A stretch of 8,776 bases of DNA from Pseudomonadota bacterium (GCA_023432885.1 JAEZEU010000039.1:1-8776); one strand, 5' to 3'; positions 1 to 6,726 are shown, counted from the first letter of the stretch. Notes: generated by a model from the sequence alone, not told the origin. Made by a program: numbers and translations.

Positions 1-141
1 AGTAAGCACCGTGTAGGAAAATCCAGGAGTCGACGTAGCTTTCGCAGTCCAGCCGACGACCTTGCCATAAAAGGCACCTGCTGCCGCCACATCCGTGGTC
101 AATAGCTCGTACCAGGCGAAGCGTCCCCGTTGCTCGACCAA
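1..141 (-). CDS. VOC family (glyoxalase-fold) protein, 5' part only
   Basis: This is a partial gene read leftward; only the first 47 residues are inside the window and the rest lies beyond base 1. The visible peptide starts MVEQRGRFAWYELLTTDV and continues AAGAFYGKVVGW, the opening beta-strand and helix typical of vicinal-oxygen-chelate proteins (F-x-W-Y-E-L-L, then A-F-Y-x-x-V-x-G-W). In this superfamily these strands help build a metal-binding or small-ligand site, but the substrate cannot be told from the N-terminus. The start is taken as TTG at 141-139. It is the only usual start codon after an in-frame TGA upstream, and a GGAG lies 8 nt before it. It is transcribed away from the TOMM genes, so the two share an intergenic region. 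It could also be a remnant of a longer gene; the window cannot exclude that. Confidence 0.72.
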   Translation of the reverse strand, partial: MVEQRGRFAWYELLTTDVAAAGAFYGKVVGWTAKATSTPGFSYTVLT

Positions 142-247
142 TCCAGTTACTCCGTTCCGGCTTCAGGCGATTGCGGCACCGCACCAGCCCTCAGTGCCGT
201 AAGCAACGGCATCAGCCGATGCGATCTTCTAGAATGGGGCGGCATCG

Positions 248-261
248 TTCATGAACATGAA
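248..261. promoter_or_regulatory. Perfect inverted repeat, possible operator
   Basis: TTCATG-AA-CATGAA is a perfect 6-2-6 inverted repeat, and it overlaps the 10-bp palindrome GTTCATGAAC at 247-256. A looser half-site-like TTCGTGAA lies at 294-301. The position, about 120 bases before the precursor start and just before the promoter candidate, would suit a dimeric regulator. No regulator gene is in the window and short palindromes arise by chance, so this is only a candidate. Confidence 0.25.
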
Positions 262-306
262 TGCTATCTGAACGAGCGCATCGCATTGCTGTGTTCGTGA
301 ATAATC

Positions 307-335
307 TTGCCTGACTTGTTTGCTCAGCGTAGAGT
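307..335 (+). promoter_or_regulatory. Weak sigma-70-like promoter candidate for the TOMM precursor
   Basis: TTGCCT (307-312) and TAGAGT (330-335) each match four of six bases of the -35 and -10 consensus and are exactly 17 bases apart. They would start transcription about 35 bases before the precursor ATG. The matches are modest, and a search of this kind yields false positives. Confidence 0.3.
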
Positions 336-365
336 TTCTCTCGGGGTTATCCTTCTTGTCCATTC

Positions 366-370
366 GGAGG
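366..370 (+). promoter_or_regulatory. Strong ribosome binding site that fixes the precursor start
   Basis: GGAGG lies 8 bases before the ATG at 379. The reading frame is open back to a TTG at 307, but that codon has no comparable site. This is also the strongest Shine-Dalgarno sequence in the peptide cluster, which fits a precursor made in excess over its enzymes. Confidence 0.8.
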
Positions 371-378
371 ATGCGACC

Positions 379-846
379 ATGCAGCGGTTGAAGCAAGCCT
401 CGAAGAGGAAACGCGCAACCAAGGCCGCCATGCCGGCGCTAGGAGCTGCCGGATTGACTTTTTCGCTCGCCGGGAGCGCATCAGCAGCGGCGATACCGAG
501 CGCCGACGTTCAGCAGAGACCGAACTATTCACCGGGGCATGCGATCACCCTCGGTGAAGAAGAAATGGCCGACGTCAGTCTCGCCACCTTCCATCTCATC
601 GCCAATGAAAGCGTCAGTGACCGCATACTGCTTGCGCGGGGATGCGGTGGCTGCGGTGGTTGCCGTGGTTGCGGAGGCGCCAGAGGCTGCGGCGGCTGTA
701 GAGGTTGCGCGGGATGCAGAGCCTGCCGCTGCGGCGTCGGCTGCGGAGGATGTGGCGGCTGCGGCGTTGGCTGGATAGGCGTAGGAGTCCCCTGGGTGGC
801 TTGCGCAGGCTGCTGTGCATCATGGGGCCGCTGCCGCTGGTGCTAG
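379..846 (+). CDS. TOMM precursor peptide with Cys/Gly-rich core
   Basis: This 155-residue protein is the probable substrate of the two enzymes downstream. Residues 1-37 look like a signal peptide: a basic start (KRKR at 9-12), a hydrophobic stretch PALGAAGLTFSLAG, then ASAA. An acidic segment follows (LGEEEMADVSLATFHLI, 58-74) that could be the enzyme recognition site. Residues 1-88 contain no Cys. From residue 89 the core has 18 Cys, mostly in C-G-G or C-R-G triplets (89, 92, 95, 98, 104, 107, 110, 113, 116, 118, 122, 125, 128). After a hydrophobic stretch, WIGVGVPWV (132-140), come C142, C145, C146, C152 and a C-terminal C155. Each Cys could become a thiazole. The composition recalls heterocycloanthracin-type precursors, though kinship is not shown. 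A metal-binding or structural Cys-rich protein is the alternative, but the adjacent YcaO and SagB genes make the precursor role much more likely. Confidence 0.88.
   Translation: MQRLKQASKRKRATKAAMPALGAAGLTFSLAGSASAAAIPSADVQQRPNYSPGHAITLGEEEMADVSLATFHLIANESVSDRILLARGCGGCGGCRGCGGARGCGGCRGCAGCRACRCGVGCGGCGGCGVGWIGVGVPWVACAGCCASWGRCRWC
640..765 (+). repeat. Imperfect 9-bp tandem repeat encoding CXX triplets
   Basis: The DNA repeats the theme TGC-GGN-GGN (or TGC-CGN-GGN) through this stretch. At protein level 12 of 14 consecutive every-third positions between residues 89 and 128 are Cys; the exceptions are Ala101 and Val/Gly near 119-120, where Cys118 is shifted by one. Third-base variation shows that the repeats are diverged and not a fresh slippage product, so selection on the amino acids is plausible. 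Confidence 0.8.
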
Positions 847-888
847 GCTCCGCGCTTTCCGCTCGTGTATCGAAAAGCCGCGATTTGT

Positions 889-926
889 TGGCCGAGTTCG
901 CGATCGACTCGGCCATTTTCTTGTTT
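889..926 (+). terminator. Rho-independent-like terminator between precursor and cyclodehydratase
   Basis: TGGCCGAGT (889-897) pairs perfectly with ACTCGGCCA (907-915), giving a 9-bp stem with a 9-base loop. It is followed at once by TTTTCTTGTTT (916-926). It begins 43 bases after the precursor stop codon. A leaky terminator here would make precursor mRNA exceed enzyme mRNA, a common arrangement in ribosomal-peptide operons. The interrupted T-tract suggests incomplete termination; that is inference. Confidence 0.68.
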
Positions 927-939
927 CGCCGCACCGCTT

Positions 940-958
940 GCCGCCCGCCATGGGCGGC
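940..958 (+). other. Second GC-rich hairpin before the cyclodehydratase gene
   Basis: GCCGCCC (940-946) and GGGCGGC (952-958) form a perfect 7-bp stem around the 5-base loop GCCAT. There is no T-tract after it, so it is not a classical terminator. It sits 37 bases before the ATG at 996 and could stabilise the 5' end of a processed enzyme transcript or affect translation. Confidence 0.45.
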
Positions 959-995
959 CTGATCTGATGTCAGGCAACGGCCCTATGCTGATCCG

Positions 996-3239
996 ATGAC
1001 GCGCAATGGCAAGACCAGCATCGCGAAACAGGCCCGCAAGGACATCTTGCGGTTCGCGCCAAATTTCACCGCCTATGCACTTCCTCCCGATACGGTCTGT
1101 CTCTATTCCGAGGATCGCAAGTTCTTCCTGCACGGCGAACTCTACTGCGCGCTGGCCGCGGCGATCGGAAGAAATGGAAAGGCGCTACCGGAGATCATCC
1201 GCCAGCTTTCCAAACGCTTCCCGACGGACAAGATCGAGGAGGCGATCCGGCGGCTGCTCGAACGCCGTTATGCAGTTACGGGAGTAACGCACGCATTCCC
1301 AGCTGCGGTCGCTGGATATTGGGCGAGCCTCGGCCTGCCTCCCGAGGTCGCAGAGCAAAATCTTCGCGCTTGCCCCGTGCGGGTGGAATCGATGGATGTC
1401 AACGGCGCCAGGCAACTTGCCGCGGCGTTGAGCAAGCTCGGCGCCCAAATCACCACGCGTTCGCCCAAACTCACGATCACCCTCGTGAACGATTATCTCG
1501 ACCGGCGGCTCGCCGAGATGAACCGCCAGCGCGTCGCCGACAAGACGCCTTGGCTGCTGGTGCAGCCGTCCGGCGTGTTTCCGCTGGTGGGGCCCGTGTT
1601 CAGACCGGGCGAGAGCGCCTGCTGGACGTGTCTGTTCGATCGCATGATACGCAATCGGGAGATCAAGGGATTTCTCGACCGCGGACCGGCGCGTCCTGTC
1701 GCCGTATCGCCACTTGTCAATGAACCCGTTGGGCAGACCTCCATTCATTTCGCCGCCGTCGAAATCACGAAGGCGATTGCCACCGGCTTTCGCACGGATC
1801 TGCACGACCACATTGCGAGCTTCGACCTGACCGGTGCGGTCATCGCCAAGCACTACGTTGCACGGCGTCCGCAATGTCCCACCTGCGGCAGCAAGAAGCT
1901 GCAGAATCCGCGCCGGGCGGCGGCGCCTATCGAGCTTGCCGAAGGCAAGAGGCTCGTCATGACCAGCGGCGGATACCGCACCGTGCCGTCTCGCGACACG
2001 GTCGCGCGCTTCCGCAAGCATGTAAGCCCGCTGACCGGCGTGGTTACGAGACTCGAGCGGATCGTGGCCGACCTGCCGATGAACACCAATTTTTTCGCCC
2101 AGCACAATTTCTCTGCACCGGCCGCAAGCGTCGACCAGTTGCGGTCCGGGCTGAGCGGCGGCAGCTTCGGCAAGGGCTCAACGGCTGAACAGGGCGAGGC
2201 CAGCGCGCTCATGGAGGCGATCGAACGCTACTCCGGCATCTTCCAGGGCGACGAGATCAGGATGCAGCGCCGCTTGATCGATTTCCCCCCCGGTGATGCC
2301 CTCGCTCCCAACGATGTCCAGCTTTTCAGCGAAAACCAATTCAAGAACAGGCACAGCCAGCCGGACGATTCACATCCGGTTCCCGAGCCGTTCGCTCCCT
2401 CGGCCAGGACCGAATGGTCGCCGGTCTGGTCCTTCCGTGACAAGCGTTTCAAATTTCTTCCGACCGGCCTGCTGTACTTCTTCTATGGCGGCTTCCACAC
2501 CGATTCCAACGGTTGCGCGGCCGGCAATACCCGGGAGGAGGCCATCGTCCAGGGCTTCCTCGAACTGGTCGAACGCGATGCTTATGCCATCTGGTGGTAC
2601 AACCGGCTGCAGCGCGCCGAAGTCGACCTCAAGCAATTCGACGATTCCTATGTGCGGGATCTACAATCCCAGCTTGCCGACGCCGGGCACAGGCTCTGGG
2701 TGCTCGACATCACCAGCGACCTCGGTATTCCCACTTACGTCGCGATCACGCACTGGATGCAGGGCGGGCACGAGAATATCGAATTCGGCTCCGGTGCGCA
2801 TTTCGATCGGCGCATCGCGCTGCTTCGTGCGCTCACCGAACTGACCCAGTTCATGTCAATTGGCGCGATCGGCGGCGCACGCGGCGAGAAACCGACGCTG
2901 GACGGCGTCACGCCGTTGCGCCTTGACGAGTACCCGTTCCTGATCCCTTGTGACAATCCGACCATCCGGCCGGCGCCGAGCCTGAAAGTTCACGACAACA
3001 CGCGCGACCAGGTCAATGCCTGCGTCGAGATCGCCACCGGCGCCGGATACGATTTCCTCGTGCTGGACCAGACGCGGGCCGACGTCGAGGTCCCCGTGGT
3101 CCGGGTGCTCGTTCCGGGCTTGCGGCATTTCTACCGCCGCTACGGACCGGGCCGACTCTACGATGTCCCGGTGAAGCTTGGATTGTTGGATCGTCCGCGA
3201 CTGGAAAGCGAGCTCACTCCGTTCCTTCCACACACCTGA
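996..3239 (+). CDS. Fused TOMM cyclodehydratase (RRE/E1-like domain + YcaO)
   Basis: This 747-residue protein should bind the precursor leader and use ATP to cyclise core Cys (perhaps Ser) side chains to azolines. Residues 20-95 resemble a PqqD-like recognition element. The E1/ThiF-like half continues to about 330, with two Cys pairs (ACWTC, C209/C212; CPTCG, C294/C297) expected to bind structural zinc. The YcaO domain spans about 340-747. SGGSFGKGST (387-396) and EASALMEAIERYSG (401-414), then GNTREEAIVQGFLELVERDA (510-529), match the ATP/Mg-binding segments of the SagD family. Fusion of the usual C and D proteins is a known TOMM arrangement. The C-terminus, TPFLPHT, lacks a clean PxPxP motif often seen in TOMM YcaO proteins. 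ATG 996 is the only start after an in-frame stop at 960-962, and no strong ribosome site precedes it. It is probably expressed with the dehydrogenase. Confidence 0.93.
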   Translation: MTRNGKTSIAKQARKDILRFAPNFTAYALPPDTVCLYSEDRKFFLHGELYCALAAAIGRNGKALPEIIRQLSKRFPTDKIEEAIRRLLERRYAVTGVTHAFPAAVAGYWASLGLPPEVAEQNLRACPVRVESMDVNGARQLAAALSKLGAQITTRSPKLTITLVNDYLDRRLAEMNRQRVADKTPWLLVQPSGVFPLVGPVFRPGESACWTCLFDRMIRNREIKGFLDRGPARPVAVSPLVNEPVGQTSIHFAAVEITKAIATGFRTDLHDHIASFDLTGAVIAKHYVARRPQCPTCGSKKLQNPRRAAAPIELAEGKRLVMTSGGYRTVPSRDTVARFRKHVSPLTGVVTRLERIVADLPMNTNFFAQHNFSAPAASVDQLRSGLSGGSFGKGSTAEQGEASALMEAIERYSGIFQGDEIRMQRRLIDFPPGDALAPNDVQLFSENQFKNRHSQPDDSHPVPEPFAPSARTEWSPVWSFRDKRFKFLPTGLLYFFYGGFHTDSNGCAAGNTREEAIVQGFLELVERDAYAIWWYNRLQRAEVDLKQFDDSYVRDLQSQLADAGHRLWVLDITSDLGIPTYVAITHWMQGGHENIEFGSGAHFDRRIALLRALTELTQFMSIGAIGGARGEKPTLDGVTPLRLDEYPFLIPCDNPTIRPAPSLKVHDNTRDQVNACVEIATGAGYDFLVLDQTRADVEVPVVRVLVPGLRHFYRRYGPGRLYDVPVKLGLLDRPRLESELTPFLPHT

Positions 3240-3248
3240 AAGCCTTTC

Positions 3249-4697
3249 GTGCGCGCTTCTCGGAAAAAGCCGGCCAGGAAGATCGCGCCATTCATCGCCG
3301 CCCGATTGAGCGGGCAGTTTTCCCTTCAAATGCAGGCTAATGGAAGTATCGCGGCTTTCGCAGGCGACTATTCGGTCAGCCTGGGCCCTTTCAGCGCGGC
3401 CGCGATGGAACGCGCGAGACATCTGAGCACCGGCCTGCCAATCCCTTCCTCTGGAGGCAAGAGCGCTTCCGCCAGGGAAATCGACGTTCTTCTGCATAGA
3501 CTGGCGCAGCATGGCCTTCTCGAGTACCGCCTGTTCTCTCCGCATGACGGGAAGGACCTCGTGGTCATCGAGCCGCAAGTCGGCGGATACTGGCCGCGCC
3601 GCGCAAAGCTGGGTGAAAACGACACGATCGTATTGTCTCGCTTCGCCTATCTGCGACGGCGCGGCAACGACATGGTGCTGGAATCGCCGCGCGCCGGCGC
3701 GCTGTTTCGGATCAGCGATCCCAGCATCGCTGAATTCCTCTCAACACTGTCGCGCCCCCAAACGATCAACAAGCTCGGCCGCGAGGCGGCCACCTTCACC
3801 GGCTTGGCCGCACTGCTGGTTGACTGCCAGATCCTGCTCAAGCTCAGCCGGAAAGACGGCGACGGTCTTCGCTCGAATGAGGGCGATGGCAATCTCGTTC
3901 TCTGGGACTTTCACGATCTGCTGTTTCACACGCGGAGCACGGAGGGCCGGCATGCCAATCCTGTTGGCGGCACCTTCACCTACGCGGAGGCCGTTGCGCC
4001 GCTGCCCGCGGTGCGTCCCTCCTGGCCCGGCAGGAGCATCGAACTCGGCAAATTCTCCGCTCCCGAGCCGGTCTCGGGCTTTGCAGCATTGTTGCGCGAA
4101 CGCCATTCGACACGCGATTTCGACGATGCGCACCCGGTCACGCTCGCCGAGCTCGCACAGTTTCTCGGCACGACGGCGCGCGTATTGTCCGAGTGGAACA
4201 GCGGCGCGCATGCTGGTCCTGAAGTCACCTACAGCACAAGGCCTTATCCGTCGGCGGGCAGCGCCTACGAGCTGGAATTGTACCTGGCGGTCTCGAACTG
4301 CGAGGGGCTGGCGCGTGGACTTTACCACTACGATGCCGGCGGCCACGCGCTGGTAGCCATCGGCGCTTCGGCTCAGCAACTCCACATGCTCGCGAGTGCG
4401 GCGGAGTTTGCCATGGACGCGTCCGGTCCGCCGCAAGTCCTGATCACGATCGCCGCTCGCTTTGGGCGGATCTCCTGGAAATACAGCTCGATCGCGTATT
4501 CGCTGATCCTCAAGGACGTCGGCGCCATGATCCAGACGTTCTACCTGGCGGCAACCGACATGGGCCTTGGCGGCTGCGCCATCGGCACCACCAACATCGA
4601 CCTGTTTGCAAAGATCACCGGGCTCGAACTTCATGTAGAGAGCCCGGTCGGTCAGTTCGCCCTCGGGCGCGGCAAGAAACCGCCGGTCCCGAGCTAG
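3249..4697 (+). CDS. SagB-type FMN-dependent TOMM dehydrogenase
   Basis: This protein (482 residues) should oxidise azolines made by the upstream cyclodehydratase to aromatic azoles using FMN. Residues 1 to about 210 form an N-terminal region found in long SagB proteins. WDFHDLLFHTRSTEGRH (219-235) is a family signature. The nitroreductase-like domain follows with RHSTRDF (285-291), RPYPSAGSAYELELYL (331-346), GLYHYDAGGH (357-366), WKYSSIAY (410-417) and TDMGLGGCAIG (436-446). Lys411-Tyr412 match the Lys-Tyr pair shown to matter for catalysis in the Bacillus homologue BcerB, so the enzyme looks intact. The start is GTG, 9 nt after the cyclodehydratase stop, without a clear Shine-Dalgarno sequence, which suggests translational coupling. 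The C-terminus, GKKPPVPS, is unusually proline-rich. The specific product cannot be predicted from the enzyme. Confidence 0.92.
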   Translation: MRASRKKPARKIAPFIAARLSGQFSLQMQANGSIAAFAGDYSVSLGPFSAAAMERARHLSTGLPIPSSGGKSASAREIDVLLHRLAQHGLLEYRLFSPHDGKDLVVIEPQVGGYWPRRAKLGENDTIVLSRFAYLRRRGNDMVLESPRAGALFRISDPSIAEFLSTLSRPQTINKLGREAATFTGLAALLVDCQILLKLSRKDGDGLRSNEGDGNLVLWDFHDLLFHTRSTEGRHANPVGGTFTYAEAVAPLPAVRPSWPGRSIELGKFSAPEPVSGFAALLRERHSTRDFDDAHPVTLAELAQFLGTTARVLSEWNSGAHAGPEVTYSTRPYPSAGSAYELELYLAVSNCEGLARGLYHYDAGGHALVAIGASAQQLHMLASAAEFAMDASGPPQVLITIAARFGRISWKYSSIAYSLILKDVGAMIQTFYLAATDMGLGGCAIGTTNIDLFAKITGLELHVESPVGQFALGRGKKPPVPS

Positions 4698-4733
4698 AGG
4701 GCAACCCGCCTTTTACGCCTCGCTCGAAGACCT

Positions 4734-6119
4734 CTACTCCGCCGCCTGCCGCACATGGCGCGCCGTCGGCGTGCGCATGGTAACGAGCTCTTCCGCCGCG
4801 GTCGGATGCAGCGCCATGGTGGCGTCGAAATCGGCTTTCGTCGCCTTCATCTTCACGGCGATCGCCACGGCCTGGATGATCTCGGCGGCGGCATCGCCCA
4901 CGATATGACAGCCGAGCACGCGATCGGTGGCGCCGTCGACCACGAGCTTCATCAGCACGCGGGTGTCGCGGCCCGACATGGTCGCCTTGATGGGGCGGAA
5001 ATCGGCCTTGTAGATGTCGACGTGGCTGTATTTTGCGCGCGCGTCGGCTTCGCTCAGGCCAACCGTGCCGACCTCCGGCTGCGAGAACACCGCGGTCGGG
5101 ATGTTCGTGTGGTCGACCTCGACGGACCGCTTGCCGAACACGGTATCGGCGAAGGCATGGCCCTCGCGAATCGCCACCGGCGTCAGGTTGAGGCGATGCG
5201 TGACGTCGCCGATGGCGTAGATGTGCGGCACCGAGGTCCTCGACCAGTTGTCGGTGGCGATCCCGCCGTTCTTCGGGTTGATGGCGACGCCCGCCTTCTC
5301 CAGCCCGAGATTGGCGACGTTGGGGTGACGGCCGATCGCGAACATCACCTGGTCCGAAGCAAGGCTCGAACCGCCGGACAAATGCGAGGTGAGTTCGTCG
5401 CCGTGCTTTTCCACCTTGTCGATGGTGCAGCCGGTGATCACGGTGATGCCGCGCTTCTCGAGTTCCTTGCGCAGATGGCTGCGCACGTCGTCGTCAAAGC
5501 CGCGCAAGATGTTTTCGCCGCGATAGACCAGTGTCACATCGCTGCCGTAACCGGCGAAGATGCAGGCGAACTCGAGCGCGATATAGCCGCCGCCCTGGAC
5601 CACCACGCGCTTCGGCAATTGCGGCAGATGAAACGCCTCGTCGGAGGAGATCACGTGCTCGATGCCGGGAATCTCCGCGCCATGGTTGGGACGGCCGCCG
5701 GTGGCGATCAGCACGTATCTGGCGGTGATCTTCTTGCCGTCGGCAAGCCGCAGCGTATGCGGGTCTTCGAACACCGCGCGCGACTTGACAATTTCCGCGC
5801 CTGACTTCTCGACATTGGTGGTGTAGGCCGCTTCCAGCCGCGCGATCTCCTTGTCCTTGTTCCGGATCAGCGTCGGCCAGTCGAACGTGGCCGCCGGAAT
5901 GGTCCAGCCGAAGCCGGCGGCGTCCTCGATTTCCTGATGCACATGCGAGCCGAGCACGAACAGCTTTTTCGGCACGCAGCCGCGGATCACGCAGGTGCCG
6001 CCCATCCGGTACTCTTCGGCGACCATGACCTTTGCGCCATAGCCGGCGGCGATGCGTGCGGCGCGAACGCCGCCCGAGCCGCCTCCGATCACGAAGAGAT
6101 CGACGTCGAACTCAGCCAT
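4734..6119 (-). CDS. gor: Glutathione-disulfide reductase
   Basis: This 461-residue flavoprotein reduces glutathione disulfide with NADPH in the cytoplasm. The N-terminal FAD site GGGSGG (12-17) is followed by the redox pair in GGTCVIRGCVPKK (C43, C48). The NADPH domain has GGGYIALEFA and, after it, YRGENILRGFD; the two Arg there fit NADPH, not NADH, preference. AIGDVT is the second FAD contact. The interface domain ends with HPTAAEE, giving the catalytic His438 and Glu443. Length and motifs match the plant/alphaproteobacterial class of the enzyme. The ATG at 6119 gives the usual N-terminus; the frame stays open far upstream across the DUF2059 gene, but that extension is an artefact. AAGGG lies about 10 nt before the start. 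It is the last gene of the rpiA-DUF2059-gor run and ends 36 nt from the convergent dehydrogenase gene, with no convincing terminator between them. Confidence 0.95.
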   Translation of the reverse strand: MAEFDVDLFVIGGGSGGVRAARIAAGYGAKVMVAEEYRMGGTCVIRGCVPKKLFVLGSHVHQEIEDAAGFGWTIPAATFDWPTLIRNKDKEIARLEAAYTTNVEKSGAEIVKSRAVFEDPHTLRLADGKKITARYVLIATGGRPNHGAEIPGIEHVISSDEAFHLPQLPKRVVVQGGGYIALEFACIFAGYGSDVTLVYRGENILRGFDDDVRSHLRKELEKRGITVITGCTIDKVEKHGDELTSHLSGGSSLASDQVMFAIGRHPNVANLGLEKAGVAINPKNGGIATDNWSRTSVPHIYAIGDVTHRLNLTPVAIREGHAFADTVFGKRSVEVDHTNIPTAVFSQPEVGTVGLSEADARAKYSHVDIYKADFRPIKATMSGRDTRVLMKLVVDGATDRVLGCHIVGDAAAEIIQAVAIAVKMKATKADFDATMALHPTAAEELVTMRTPTARHVRQAAE

Positions 6120-6151
6120 GGCGGCTCTGCCCTTTCGTAGCCGTTCTGCGA

Positions 6152-6703
6152 TCAGATCGGCTTGTTGCGCTTCTTCATTTCCTCGCGGAACGCCTCGTTC
6201 ACGGTCCCCGCAAACGCCAGCGCCCACTGGTTCATATAGGACATGCTGAACTGGATGGCCCGCGGCTCGGTCGACAGCAGCTTCTGGCCGAGCGGCGACT
6301 TGTAGAAGGTGACGAGATCCTTCAGCTCCTGCTCGCTGAATTCGTTGGCGTAGACCTGGGCCATGCCCTCGCCGATCTCCTTTTCTCGGCCGGCCAGATT
6401 CTTGGCGACGATGACGGCCACTTCGCCCAGATCCTTCTGGTAATTGAGGTTGCTCTGGATCAGCGCGTTCTTGGTCTGCTCGACGATGTTGGGAACGGCC
6501 GCCTGATACATGGCAGCGGCGTTCTTCAAGGCGAGTATTTCCCTGGCCGCGGCGAGCGCGGCAGGCGATGCCTGCTTGAGCGGCTGCGTGGCCGGCGCGG
6601 GCGCAGCGCCCTGCTTGGGCGCCTGTGCCCTGGCGGGAACGCCAGACAGCGCAAGGGGGATCGCAACGCCAGCCGCCAACAAGATTCCCGAAAAGCGCTT
6701 CAT
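6152..6703 (-). CDS. Secreted DUF2059 family protein
   Basis: This 183-residue protein starts with a clear signal peptide: MKRFSGILLAAGVAIPLALS, then GVPARAQA, with cleavage likely after ARA (residue 25) or AQA (28). A Pro/Ala/Gln-rich linker follows. The rest is helical and matches the DUF2059 pattern, including EFSEQELKDLVTFYKSPLGQ with the family's typical F-x-x-x-E-L ... F-Y-x-S-P-x-G-x-K block. The function of DUF2059 is unknown; the protein should act in the periplasm. The start at 6703 is preceded by GAGGAG with a 7-nt gap, which is better than the ATG nine codons upstream at 6730, which overlaps the end of rpiA. It sits 23 nt after rpiA and 32 nt before gor on the same strand, so it is likely co-transcribed. 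Confidence 0.9.
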   Translation of the reverse strand: MKRFSGILLAAGVAIPLALSGVPARAQAPKQGAAPAPATQPLKQASPAALAAAREILALKNAAAMYQAAVPNIVEQTKNALIQSNLNYQKDLGEVAVIVAKNLAGREKEIGEGMAQVYANEFSEQELKDLVTFYKSPLGQKLLSTEPRAIQFSMSYMNQWALAFAGTVNEAFREEMKKRNKPI

Positions 6704-6726
6704 TCCAGTTCTCCTCGATTTCGGCG

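Larger units (their letters stand above)
142..378. other. Intergenic region between the VOC gene and the TOMM precursor
   Basis: No convincing gene lies in these 237 bases, which separate two divergently read genes. The region holds a short hairpin (195-211: TGCCGT, loop AAGCA, ACGGCA), a perfect inverted repeat at 248-261, a weak sigma-70-like promoter candidate at 307-335 and the ribosome binding site of the precursor gene. It is the natural place for control of the peptide cluster, but none of the individual sites is proven. Confidence 0.6.

Noticed and set aside
247..273. LexA-type box (GTTC/GAAC pairs) upstream of the precursor
   Set aside because: The GAAC repeats at 253 and 270 are 13 bases apart, not the 7 expected for the alphaproteobacterial SOS box.
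307..378. N-terminal extension of the TOMM precursor starting at TTG 307
   Set aside because: No ribosome site precedes the TTG, whereas GGAGG sits 8 bases before ATG 379, which gives a leader with a normal basic and hydrophobic beginning.
614..934. Minus-strand frame of 106 codons opposite the precursor
   Set aside because: It is the complement of the Cys/Gly repeat, giving low-complexity Arg/Ser-rich sequence with no recognisable domain or ribosome site.
1185..2105. Long minus-strand frame of 306 codons inside the cyclodehydratase gene
   Set aside because: High G+C keeps antisense frames open; the peptide is Arg/Gly-rich with no family features, and the opposite strand holds a clear YcaO fusion protein.
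4698..4733. Possible bidirectional terminator between the convergent dehydrogenase and gor genes
   Set aside because: Only a 3-bp GGG-caa-CCC stem near a short T run is present, which is too weak to call.
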